From Gliomastix tumulicola (taxonomy: Eukaryota > Ascomycota > Sordariomycetes > Hypocreales > Bionectriaceae), in NCBI GenBank assembly GCA_001599755.1, contig BCHX01000013.1:1-64000 (forward strand): 64,000 bases of DNA, read 5' to 3'. The notes beneath the pieces were generated by a model. That model did no database searches, was not told the DNA's origin, and was given only the letters and a program-made list of their open reading frames with translations. Every line of letters begins with the position of its first letter. Position 1 is the stretch's first letter. Positions 1 to 9,735 of this stretch are shown in pieces. The position numbers and the translations under genes were made by a program.

Positions 1-568
1 CAGGACGGTGCCAGNTCCGTGAATGAGGGCACTAGAGATGCTCCCAGCGAGACCAGTCCTCNGACCCCGGACGCCCGCTGCCCGTCTTGCAGCCTGGCTA
101 TGGACCGTGGCATTATCCTCGAGCTCTGTGGCTGCGTAAGTCCAGCGTGTCCCCGGGCTGAACAAGCCAGCGCAGCATCTGATAGGCCTGCAGATTATCT
201 GCGAGGACTGTCGATCGAAGCGATCCCCGTCCCGCTCCTATCCAAACCCATGCGCGAACCGTCCAGACACACATCAGTGCAAGACACATGGTGCATGCGG
301 CGACCAGGCAGTCATCGACTTGAAAGAGCTGTCAAGAACTTGCCGCCTCTGTGGGACGGACGACTACGATTGGGCCGTCATGCGGACCTGTGGTAAGCGC
401 TCCTAGATGCGAACGGCTTAGACGCACTCACTAACTCGGTCGTCTTGGCCAGGCCACACGTTCCACGAGGAGTGCCTAGACTTATGGTTTTTCGAAGCGG
501 AGCGAGATCGGGAATGCCCGCGTTGCGGCGAGATGGGGGATTCTTTTGTGGGATTTCACATACCGTAG
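1..568 (+). CDS. RING-H2 finger protein, 5' end outside the window
   Basis: Exons 1-135, 176-392 and 453-568 join in one frame and give 155 visible residues. The second intron (393-452) has a GTAAGC donor and a perfect CTAAC branch site. The first (136-175) is only 40 nt but keeps the frame and restores a cysteine pattern. A C3H2C3 RING-H2 finger is complete across the second splice: C101-x2-C104, C117-x-H119-x2-H122-x2-C125, C139-x2-C142. An earlier Cys-rich module has C27-x2-C30, C43-x-C45-H46 and C54-x2-C57. RING-H2 proteins usually act as E3 ubiquitin ligases by binding an E2, so that role is inferred from the family. The protein ends 13 residues after the finger. Two N bases (15, 62) fall in the first exon, and the true start is upstream of the window. 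No neighbour suggests a substrate. Confidence 0.7.
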
Positions 569-1692
569 GTGACTACGTGAGCTAGCTAACACTATCTATT
601 ACGCCCTCTTGATACCATGTTCTAGTGTTGTTAATGCTACTGCAGCTGTGCACATCCGGTACGCTGAATAGGCCGCAGACAAAGACTTTTCTCTTACTAA
701 AACCCCAACAGGGCCTTCCCTTCGAGTGCCGAGGATGTTGCGTACCCATGAAGTTGCTTTTGCTCCAAGGCCATCAGAGCGGCTCGAATGCCCGCCAGCC
801 GCCCCGGCTCCTCCAACCACAATCACACCCAGCGCATAGTTTAGTCCGTTTGCTTAGCCCGGTAGAGCCGGGGGAAGTAGAAAAGGATATAACAGTTCAT
901 GCCCACAGGCAAATCAACGGCCAGCTTGACAGTCTGAACTACGTGCGAGGGGTTTCTTGGCCGCGTGGCGGGCCTAGCTGTGAGTGAANCCCCCTCCCGC
1001 CGCTTCGAAGAGTTGTAGCCGACCAACCAGCAGGATCTATGAGTAGTGTAGTCATGTTGAAGGTCCGGGTCTACCAGGAGCCTATGCCGCCCCGAAAATG
1101 ACGATCCAACATGAACAATTGCTATGGTAAGAAATACGAGTGGGTTGCATTGTATACTGCTGTCACGGCGTGTTTACAGGCTCACTGTGGTACCCCGTGC
1201 TATTCGCTCCAGCAACTCTATATTGCCACCCCGAGCATCACCGTGTACTATCGCAATTTTGAGTCTTCGCATCTGTGAAAAAGATGTAGCGAGTCACGCC
1301 GGAGAGACGCATGGACCGCCTCGGTCAAAGCCGTACGAGACGGCAAAGCCGAGATATAGGCAGCGACGAAGGGCGGGGGACGATAGCAGAACCAGATCGC
1401 GTGGGCTCTCTGATGTTGTGGTAACATGCTATTTCTATGATAAGAGCCGCAGCTGAGTGGATTGCAATGTCGTTTGATCTGATGCAGTGGCTGCGGCGGC
1501 GGGGCAGGGAGGGGCAGGGAGCCGGATGGCTATGAGTAGGAAAGCATCTCCTCATCGTCACTCCAGCGAAAGAAAACAGAAGGCGGCTCGGTCCGTGCAA
1601 CAGCGAGACTAAAGTTTTGAAGACCCAGGAGCTCTACAAGTGGAGAAGGTGAACCTAGGATCATTTAATCCTAACGAGCATTGTAGAATTGC
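569..1692. other. intergenic, no recognisable gene
   Basis: Both strands hold only short, compositionally uneven reading frames with no domain I recognise. A possible donor and branch sequence just after the stop of the RING gene (570-600) leads to no convincing further exon. One N lies at 989. Confidence 0.5.
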
Positions 1693-2677
1693 TCAAATTG
1701 CGTTCCCGCGGACATCTAGCAATCCCAATAGGTGTAGTGGCAACGCGTACTCCAGATCCGCTGGATATAGATGTGCCCGACTATACTGCCTGGCGAGCAT
1801 AGACTGTTGACCGTTACTGGAGAACCCTAGAATCCCACTGAAGAAGATCAGCGGTGCCGAGTCGGGCTGGCCGTCTGTGAAAGCCTCAGTACAGAGACCG
1901 AGACACACGTGGAAAGGGAGCTCAAGGAAAGACGGAAATTGACGTTTTCTATCGCTTCTGTTGTGTTTCTTTATGCAGCCCGAATTATCTTGATGGTCTC
2001 CGTGGGCGCCATATTGGTGGACTTCGTTATAGTCGACATCCGAATCTTCCTCTTCGCTCTCGTCATCACACTCTTCTGTCTCCTCGTCTTTCTCCTCATC
2101 CTGCTCTTCACCGAAGCTGTCTTTGCTAGGTGCCGTTCGGAACGTTTCTAACACAGGCTTGGATGTATCCATGTCTTCGGTATGGGGATTGGGGACATAT
2201 GCGGTATGAATGTGTTCCCCAGATGGGGGCCAAATACCCTCGGACCAGTCAAAGTAATCCCAGACCTAGTGGTCCCAGACTAACTCCAAACGAGCATGCA
2301 GGGTCGAGCTCAGATGAGTCTTGATTTCCCTCTCCCGCACAGCAGTCGGCATGCGATAGGTGCGGAGTACAGATGCGACCAATGTTGTTTCAAAAGTCCC
2401 ATACTTTCTCTCGCTAGCCTTCTCGGCTACCAAAGGGTCTGCCGTGATATGACTGAGGCTTGGCGCTAAGGAGCCAGCACAGAATAAGACAGCTAGTGTG
2501 GCGAATAGTATTTTGGCATAGATTGATGACCAGGTCGAATGCTCCCGTGATGCAAGAGAGTTTCTGCTCGTCTTCTTTGGGGCTCTCAATGGCTGGGCCT
2601 CCTTCAGAAGAGCCTTGACCCAATACGATGTTTTCCGCCAAGGAAGAACGCCCTAATGATCCCGTTGATGCGAGCAA
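1693..2677 (-). pseudogene. decayed ORF with acidic segment
   Basis: The minus strand carries three overlapping frames (2677-2414, 2589-2266, 2172-1693). The last is 159 codons long, with an Asp/Glu-dense stretch near residues 20-50 and then a hydrophobic-plus-charged region containing SAPLIFFSGILGF. That region vaguely resembles part of a large fungal ORF family often annotated as C2H2/helicase-like proteins of mobile or subtelomeric regions. This is recollection, not proof. The frames do not join by obvious introns, so I read it as a relic. It could also be an unrelated acidic protein. Confidence 0.3.
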
Positions 2678-3456
2678 GATATCTCGCCGGATACCTCTGT
2701 AGGTGGACTATCACTAGGTCCTGTCCAACCACGCGCTTGTCGTCGCAAATGTGACAGAGTTCAGCGCCTTGCTGCTGATTCGTGCTTAATTTGCCCTATT
2801 CCGATAGCCGCGCTCCCGCTCCAACACTTCGCCGAGGTGAGTGTGGGCTTGTGCACCAAGGCTTTCCAACTGTTCCAGTGGATCAAGCAGCGGGATCTTT
2901 GGCAGACGAGATGTCCTTGGCTTGCACGTATTTCGGCCCGCTTCAAACCACTAGCTACCCCCTCTTAAGGAGAAGAATTTCCGGCAGAAAACGCCCTCGA
3001 TCCGTGGAAGCTCATCCGGAAGCGTAGTGCAGCCGGTAGTCAGCCCCCCCCCCCCGCCTCTTTGATTGACCCACCGATGTTCCTCTGAGCAATGTGCCTA
3101 CATTTGATAGACGTTGCTGTAGACCCGGCCGCATGTACGGCATCTCCGTCCGTCCAGTTGTGGCGGGAGAAGATGAGGAACGGAAATGGATGGAAGCCAG
3201 ATGTGGGTATTTGTAACGCTCCTAAGTCGAGCCGCGCCTGAAGGTTCTCATACGCCCGTTACCGCTCTGGTGTCGAGCGAGCAGCTACGATTCGGCCTCG
3301 CCGGCGATAGACGCGAAGTCATAGACTCGGCATACTAGGACTCGATATGATAAGTGAGCCTTGCATTCTGAGTAGTGTCTAGAAATGACTCATGGATGTA
3401 TATTATACTAGGATGAGCGACCGGGAAGGCCGCGAAATTTGCCTGGAAATATCAAC
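2678..3456. other. intergenic, no recognisable gene
   Basis: Contains an 11-bp C homopolymer near 3045-3055 and only short reading frames. Nothing assignable. Confidence 0.5.
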
Positions 3457-4146
3457 ATGTCGCCAGCTAAGCGTGGTCAAGCTAAAGCATGGCACGAGCT
3501 GGTCAAGCTCCATAAGAAAGCCCTTGTTAGCAGTTGCCATAGAAGCAAAGCCACTTATCATGTCTTTGCTACCAAAGTCAAACCTTGCGTATATTTGGCA
3601 AGGTATGGCCTTGTGGTGTTGAGCACCTCCTCCAGCGTCTGCGACGCTACCTGGAGGGAAATTCCTCCCATCGAATTCCTAATGCTCTACGGCGCCCCGG
3701 GCGTCAAACTCTTCCTCAATCTTCTACGTAACAATTCAAGACTCATTATTGATACATCGATGGACGACAAAGTGCTACCGACAAATGGAACATTCGGGCA
3801 TGCGAAGGCATTTTTGGAAAGCGGACACCCGGAGCGCAGGGATGCAGTGTTTGAGGGACCCTCGAGTATTACTAGACCCTCGCTTCAGGATTGGATGGCT
3901 GTTAAAGAGGGACCGATCGTCATCTGCCGAATCGGATGGAATGCGGATCGCACGGAGCGGCATGGGTCACAAGAGCGCCTCCCTAACGGTGGCAAGGAAA
4001 CAGACTTGTACCAGATCCTAGAGCAGTACGCAAAGGATGCTAAGTTGCAAAAGCAGAGACAATCCTTGCGAGAACTGCTGTCATCTGCTAGAATATTGCT
4101 ATGTGCATCTATATATAAGGACACCCACTTCCCATTTCTTTCATAG
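3457..4146 (+). CDS. unrecognised ORF, 229 aa
   Basis: This is the longest open frame in the first 8 kb. It runs from an ATG to a TAG without interruption. The protein starts basic (Lys/Arg-rich near residues 4-35), has a hydrophobic middle around residues 45-100, and ends with a Lys/Gln-rich helix-like stretch near residues 190-210. No signal peptide, domain or catalytic motif is recognised. Length is the main argument for it: a 230-codon frame is uncommon by chance at about 50% GC. No supporting introns or neighbours are seen. It may be a lineage-specific gene or a transposon remnant. Confidence 0.3.
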   Translation: MSPAKRGQAKAWHELVKLHKKALVSSCHRSKATYHVFATKVKPCVYLARYGLVVLSTSSSVCDATWREIPPIEFLMLYGAPGVKLFLNLLRNNSRLIIDTSMDDKVLPTNGTFGHAKAFLESGHPERRDAVFEGPSSITRPSLQDWMAVKEGPIVICRIGWNADRTERHGSQERLPNGGKETDLYQILEQYAKDAKLQKQRQSLRELLSSARILLCASIYKDTHFPFLS

Positions 4147-5711
4147 TCGATAAGCCTTCGGCACACGACGTTGCAGTTCAAAACAATAGGGTAAATTGAA
4201 AGTACATTAACTCGTATAAGGACTGCCTACACGGTAGGTGCTTGAAAGATTACTCCACGACCTGAGGCCGCGTACGAACACGACTCTGATGGTGTTCACT
4301 CATAGGGCATGATGGATGGCAAAACAAATTGGGACGCGAGAGTTAATTATCAGCTGGACTGTATTAAGCACGAGACATGGGTGATGTAATTCCATGAAGT
4401 CCTTCAGTCCAAAGTTGCCATTCACGGAAGCTCTGGTGCAGTGGAAGGTCCCGACACGGGGGGGCATAGTTATAAGAGGTCAACTCCGTCTAAACATGAA
4501 GGCAGCGGGACCAAGCGGAAACGCCTGGCCTCCTCCATGCAGACTGTCCTGGGCCCGCCTTGAAGATGCTGTGCCTATCCGCTGAGGGTCGTGAAAGCTC
4601 GAATTGCCCCTCGCATCGCGGGCTTTTCGTTGACTAGATGCGTAGGGCAGAAGACGACCTCACGTCAATGAAGGGCCAACAGTCCACTCTAGGGCAAGTG
4701 TGGATGTTCAGAGTAAAGAGAATTCACTTTCGGGTCATGACCGATCGAAGATGCCCGGCATCTTGAGGCAATCAATCCATCATTCATAAATCAAAAGCAT
4801 ACTACAGACTGGTCTATTTGCATCCCGCTGCGATGCACTGCGTCTGGTGGCGGTCCGCCGAAGTCAGGCGCTGTCTAGTGCACCGTGCCTAGACGATATA
4901 TGCTCAGGATACGTCATTCTATGGCAGCAGCCGCACCAGGAGGCTCAGCATCGATAATTTCATCATCATGATGAGTATCTAAAAACCCATCCAGGACGTT
5001 CTCTCGCCACCATTCCACGTATTATCTCTATCAGACGGCCACTTCGCGAAGGCTTGTCGCAGCCGTGAGTTGTTCCTGCATACTCTGCGTGGTACCACAT
5101 ATTCAGTGGCTCCAAAGGATGATTCTCGAGCCCTCGCTGTATACCGCGACAGACGTTCTTGGCAGGCTTCGTTCTCAACATGCTGTAGCAAGGCGCTCAT
5201 CAAGGGGAAATCTATACCGCAGTCCCTGGTGGTACCCGAAGGCAAGCCCAAACACGTGCTCTTGGTCTGCACCACACTCACAGGTTCCAGTTTCGAGGTG
5301 TAGCACTATTTCCGATTCTGAGACGATTGTTCTTGGACACTCTGGACATTGTGGTGCTATAATAAAATTAGTGAGAGGAAAAGCCTGAGGATCCGGCTTC
5401 GCATTGTTGGAAGCCTTACATTTTATATAGAACTGAATGATCCCTTTTCCATCACTGGAATGAGCGTTGCACGTACGTATTAAATAGATATTCTCTTCGA
5501 CTCAGAACCCGAAGATGTCCCTACACTGTCTCAGCTCGTGGTCTACCTAAGATGCCTCGTGCAGTGGAGTAGGGCTCTAAGCTAGACGTGGCTCTGCCGC
5601 CCGGTCCCATGCTTTGCATCTTTGATGACATACCCGAGCGTTGTACTTTGTCCGCTGTCTATTCGAAGAGTAATAGGGATGACTTTGCTGGGCCATTCTT
5701 GGCGGCACATG
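4147..5711. other. intergenic, degraded sequence
   Basis: Several short overlapping frames (for example 5281-4979 minus and 5065-5388 plus) cover the same bases on both strands. None shows a domain I know. I see no RNA gene or repeat. Confidence 0.4.
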
Positions 5712-6074
5712 GAGGTATGGGAACTAGATCACACTAGTCTATAGAGGCTAAGGGTGACTACAGGAGGCGTAGATCATGTTCCAGCGAGTGCCAAATGGCT
5801 ACGAGGAGGCAAGGAGACCGAATCGCACGTCGGCACTTGTAACAGTGTACAGGCTTGGCTCTCTCTATAAGAGTCAAGGGCTTGTGCAGGAGGCAAAAAG
5901 CATGTAACGGTGGGCGCTAGATAGTTGCACGAGAAGGCTCTAGGACCGGCCTACTGGCTGGGCGGATACGAGAAGGCACAGGAACGTGATCATACCTCGA
6001 CGCCTGGCACCGCCGATAACCTTGGTAACCTTTACGCAGATCGAGGACGGGCGCAGAGACTATCTATCAACTAG
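5712..6074 (+). pseudogene. decayed tetratricopeptide-repeat array (NLR-type)
   Basis: At least three tandem units of about 126 nt can be read with frameshifts and stops. Telltale strings are EVWELDHT (from 5712), QEA-stop-IMFQRVPNGYEEA (5761 onward), LVTVYRLGSLYKSQGLVQEA (about 5842 onward) and GYEKAQERDHTSTPG followed by NLGNLYADRG (ending near 6050). This is the 42-residue kinesin-light-chain-like TPR that forms the C-terminal sensor of many fungal NB-ARC or patatin-NB-ARC-TPR proteins. Stops TAA and TGA at 5749 and 5755 sit where Gln or Arg codons are expected, which fits C-to-T change. No nucleotide-binding domain is visible upstream. The gene is dead. Confidence 0.6.
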
Positions 6075-7766
6075 GCCAGCTACGCAAGCTGGAGACCGAA
6101 GCTCCTGCTCTTTACGGCAGCTGAAGCCATCGTCGGAGCTGGATGCACTGTCCTTACCGGAGCAAGCGGCAAAGAGGCTCTATGCCGATAGCAAGACCAT
6201 CTTCGTGGTAGCGAGCGGAACCATTCATGCTCGCTTCCATCGCTACTCCATCCGCTTTCTGCCACCCAGTTAGTACAGCGTCCAAAAAGGGATGGAGATG
6301 ATACTACCCAGAGAAGCCCCATTTCTCGTGGCAAGCCACTCTTCAGCCATCCGTAGCTATGACTGCGGTCCTCTTTTGTATCCCTCAGAAGTAACTCGGG
6401 GCCTTGACAGAGAACAGCAGGCGCAAGGATAGAGTTTCATTATTGGCTCGTATACCAATAGACCTAGATATAAGCCCGAGCTCATGACGACTCACACGGT
6501 GACACCCCGCATCCAGCCAGAGCTCGAAGGTTCGTATCCAGTATGAGTTGCAGCCTTTACACTACGTAAAGCGTCCTCCAATCCAGGGAGGGTGTACATC
6601 AAAGGGGAGGCTACTTCGAGGCAGCTTTGCGCCGACAGAGGCGGGGCGCTATGGAAGGTGATGGGTACGTGGCCAGAAACGGCGTAACAACTTTGTATTC
6701 ATCTAAATCTTACCGCATGTGCGATGGTCCCCAAGAGCTCCCCCGGGTGATAGATATGCCGTCAAGGACTCAAGGTCCTGTAGTGTCCCACTAAGGCTAG
6801 GGACAAGCCCCTAAAGCGCGCCGAGGAAATTCCTCGGGAGAAGGAGGAGCGGGGGACGGACGCCGTCGAAGGCCTCTACGGTATGCTAACGGTAACACGT
6901 GCCATGGCACGATCTCTGTCGTTGCTGAGACGCTTCCCGGAAAAGTCTGACGGCACTCCTAAACGGGTCGACACCGCACTCTCGGAGAAGCACAAAAAGC
7001 AAATTGCGGTTAGCTATCACATGAAGACCATAGAGAGCTTGCCATTTGAGGACATCGAACGAAGGGGCATCGCAGCTGCAGGGAAGCAAGAGGGACAATC
7101 GGGCCCTTTCTCATGCCAGAAGCGGACGTGCGCCGCACAGGCGCTTCAGCGCACGCCGCGGCGGGGGAAAAGCACTTTCTCCCATTTCAGAGGAAAGCAG
7201 CTCCTGATAACGGGAGCTGGTCACTTGACTGGGAGGTTTAGCGAGTAGCGACTCGGCTAGCACTAGTCATGCGCCGCTGGATGAAAGAGGGCAGAATGAG
7301 GCCTAGCCTCTACTCGCCCGCCCGTTCTAGCCTACCGCAGCCTTCTCCCGTGCCCAGAAAAGCGGACACTGCATCAGTCGCCATGGTGTGGCATCCGAAC
7401 ATTCCAAGAACGGGCTCCGGGCCAGTCCGCTTGTCGAACTCCTACCTATGAGAACCAGGGACAAGGGATGAGCCGGAAGAGACTGGAACCCGGTTTGTGG
7501 CTTGCACGCTCACATCAGGAAATATAGTACTTAGGTTTCATACAGGGCGCAATGTAATATGTGCACTACGTGTGTTGTATGTAGTATGTGTTGTATCGTG
7601 ATGCCGCAATTCATAGCCTCAAGCGAGCACATAGCGGCTCAGCTACTAAGAATGAGATGCCGAACAGGTGGAATGATGAGCCTTAAGCCCCAACAGGCCA
7701 CCGTAGAAGCGACGGGCATCACAGGCATTGTTAGCCTATTCCCTCATCACTGGCCTGACCTTCTGG
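6075..7766. other. intergenic with an unassigned 121-codon ORF
   Basis: An ATG-initiated frame at 6883-7248 (plus) encodes a basic 121-aa product without known motifs. It may be fortuitous. The rest holds only short frames. A candidate tRNA T-arm-like string near 6535 does not fold with a matching stem and was not called. Confidence 0.35.
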
Positions 7767-8093
7767 TCACTCCTGATCAGGCAGACGCAACCCCCGCTCT
7801 GTCGGACCTCTGATTTCTGCCTCGCAGCCATCGACGACCTTACATAGTCCATCCAGATGAAATCGCAACATAGGCATTGTCAGTGCCACTGCGTTTATCA
7901 AGTCTTTGTGATAGTTCAACTCTTGCTCCAAAATATGGATGTCATGCCTCAACTCTTTCTCGCGCTCGGGGAGCGAAGAGGCCGTCTTGTCAGGCGGCGC
8001 CAGTAGGAATGTTTGCTTGTTGCCGCCGATGTCCAGGATTTGAAACAACAAAGGTCCATTGGACAGATGCCTCTCGCCTGTGGACTTTTCCAT
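7767..8093 (-). CDS. small coiled-coil protein, 108 aa
   Basis: The frame opens upstream, but the first ATG is at 8093, which I take as the start. Residues about 45-75 are heptad-like and charged (PEREKELRHDIHILEQEL), predicting a coiled coil. The C-terminus is short and mixed. No catalytic or targeting motif is seen. The gene is divergent from the cyclin gene at 8357, with 263 bp between the starts that could serve both. It resembles in style, though not in alignable sequence, the coiled-coil proteins at 13300 and 32102. The function is unknown, and a chance ORF is not excluded. Confidence 0.4.
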   Translation of the reverse strand: MEKSTGERHLSNGPLLFQILDIGGNKQTFLLAPPDKTASSLPEREKELRHDIHILEQELNYHKDLINAVALTMPMLRFHLDGLCKVVDGCEAEIRGPTERGLRLPDQE

Positions 8094-8356
8094 CTCGTGA
8101 TTTGGTCGCAACCTTGGCACTGCGTAGGGCAGAGTCCAGACGAAGAGCGTGGGAGAGTGACCGTCTGGGGCTGGCTATTTATCAAGTCAAGGTGGGCCGG
8201 AAACGGCCACACACGCAGGAAAGACTACGGAGACAGGCCCCGTCCGGTTCCCTCCTCAGATCACATAGGCGTACATAACCTCGTGCCGCCCTACGTTGTT
8301 CACTGAGGACCTTTGCCCGACCAGTTCTAGAGGAACGTCCCACCCGCCGCCCAGCC

Positions 8357-9067
8357 ATGCCACCTTCAGGTCTTTCCGAGCTAGACAGAGACGCCATGAG
8401 AGAGTTGGGAAACCGATCGCTCTCTCGTGGCATGGTCCTGCATGTACACTCGGCGATGCGCCAGGTGGTGTGCGGCGCTGCCCTTCCTACCAACGCATTA
8501 CCGGAAGTCCCTCGCACGGACTCCCCTGCCAGCAACCCAGACGGCCGCGCTCCCTGTCTCAAGACGTTTATCTGTCACGTCGCCTTGGCTACGAGAGTGC
8601 CAATCTTGGTTCTCCTGTCCGTGCCCGTATACGCGGAGCGTCTCCAGAGAGCACAAGAGGCCACGGCCAGCAGCATGTCTGGCGGCCAGCATCTGGTCTT
8701 CCTGGCGTCACTCATCCTAGCCTACAAAACTCTAGAAGATGATCCGCTCACGCTCCGCTACTGGTGCCGACGCTCGCGTTGCAAACTGGATGACGCGTAC
8801 ATACAATTTCTACAAGACGATGTAGAGAGGATGGAGGAGGAGGTGATATGCCGCCTGGGATGGAACCTAAATATCGGCGAGCAGGAGCTTTGCCGCCATC
8901 TAGAGCCGTTCTTAGAGCCGATACGGCACCGGAATCGAAACAACAAGAAACGGCAGAGCGGGCGAAAGGGGGGAAATAGGGTGGACGCACATGAGGCCTG
9001 CCTGTCGCGCTGCTCGCGTTCAGGGTTGGTTCATCCATATCCCCAACCACGGCCAAAAATTCAGTGA
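8357..9067 (+). CDS. Pcl/Pho80-family cyclin, 236 aa
   Basis: A single uninterrupted exon encodes the usual layout of fungal Pcl1/2-type cyclins, partners of the Pho85-type cyclin-dependent kinase. An N-terminal LDRDAMREL segment sits near residue 8, a Pro-rich linker follows, and the cyclin box runs from about residue 68 to 190. Diagnostic strings in the box are VFLASLILAYKTLEDD, VERMEEEVICRLGWNL and LCRHLEPFLEPI. In canonical members the box has YLxRL, HRxFLASLILAxK and LLDWDL at these places. The first is replaced here by YAERL, so this is a divergent copy. ATG 8357 has a fungal-like context (CAGCCATGCC). The basic tail after residue 190 looks unstructured. The gene lies convergent to the patatin gene. 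It may be a lineage-specific or transferred extra cyclin, and its kinase partner is inferred only from the family. Confidence 0.75.
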   Translation: MPPSGLSELDRDAMRELGNRSLSRGMVLHVHSAMRQVVCGAALPTNALPEVPRTDSPASNPDGRAPCLKTFICHVALATRVPILVLLSVPVYAERLQRAQEATASSMSGGQHLVFLASLILAYKTLEDDPLTLRYWCRRSRCKLDDAYIQFLQDDVERMEEEVICRLGWNLNIGEQELCRHLEPFLEPIRHRNRNNKKRQSGRKGGNRVDAHEACLSRCSRSGLVHPYPQPRPKIQ

Positions 9068-9735
9068 TCGTCTGAAGCGTGCCGGGCTGTCGCTCTAGCA
9101 CGTCCACGCGACTGACATCACCACGGCGCCTTCACAAATAATAACGCTTGCATATTACATAGACCACATCCTTACTTCCACCGCTGCAGCTAGAAGTGAA
9201 TCAAGAACATGGGGCCCTTAGGCAACAACGGGATCGTATGAATGTTTCGCAAGGTGGCTCAGATGTCAGTTGCGCTACCTTTCACAATAAGCTCTCATCA
9301 GCGAGTGAGGGGGTTGCGTGATGATACGCTCAGAATCGCAGAACTAGACAACCTCCAACGAAATCAAGAAGGCGGTCTGCCCAGCCACACACGCCAGGCG
9401 CGAGACGACGCCTTCCAGCAATCCAAGGGCGATAGGACCCGGCCCTCCATTTCTCAGTGGAGAATGAGCGAGCTAGGATAGTTGCTAACCTCTCCTCACC
9501 GAAGCACGAGCAGGAATCCATAGTATGTCCATAGCATCTAGTCTATAGTACGATTCATAGATACAAGTCATACCGTCCGAGCTTGGCGAGTATGGTGGGC
9601 CTCCGTAAAAGTCCCGCCTCTCTTCTCCGCCGCTTCTTCCCTTCTGCTGCCACCTTCCTTCTACTACTACCCATCGGACAGACTTCCGGGGACGGTTCCA
9701 CGCTGGTGCGTACTACACCTAGTGCACAGGCTAGC
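9068..9735. other. convergent intergenic region
   Basis: This lies between the 3' ends of the cyclin and patatin genes. Frames such as 9242-9481 (plus) and 9555-9767 (minus) have no recognisable content. A plus-strand frame from 9592 begins with a hydrophobic N-terminus but overlaps the patatin 3' exon in antisense, and I do not call it. Confidence 0.4.

Noticed and set aside
6500..6560. Possible tRNA 3' end (GGTTCGTATCC)
   Set aside because: The flanking bases do not form a T-stem, and no acceptor or anticodon arm can be paired.
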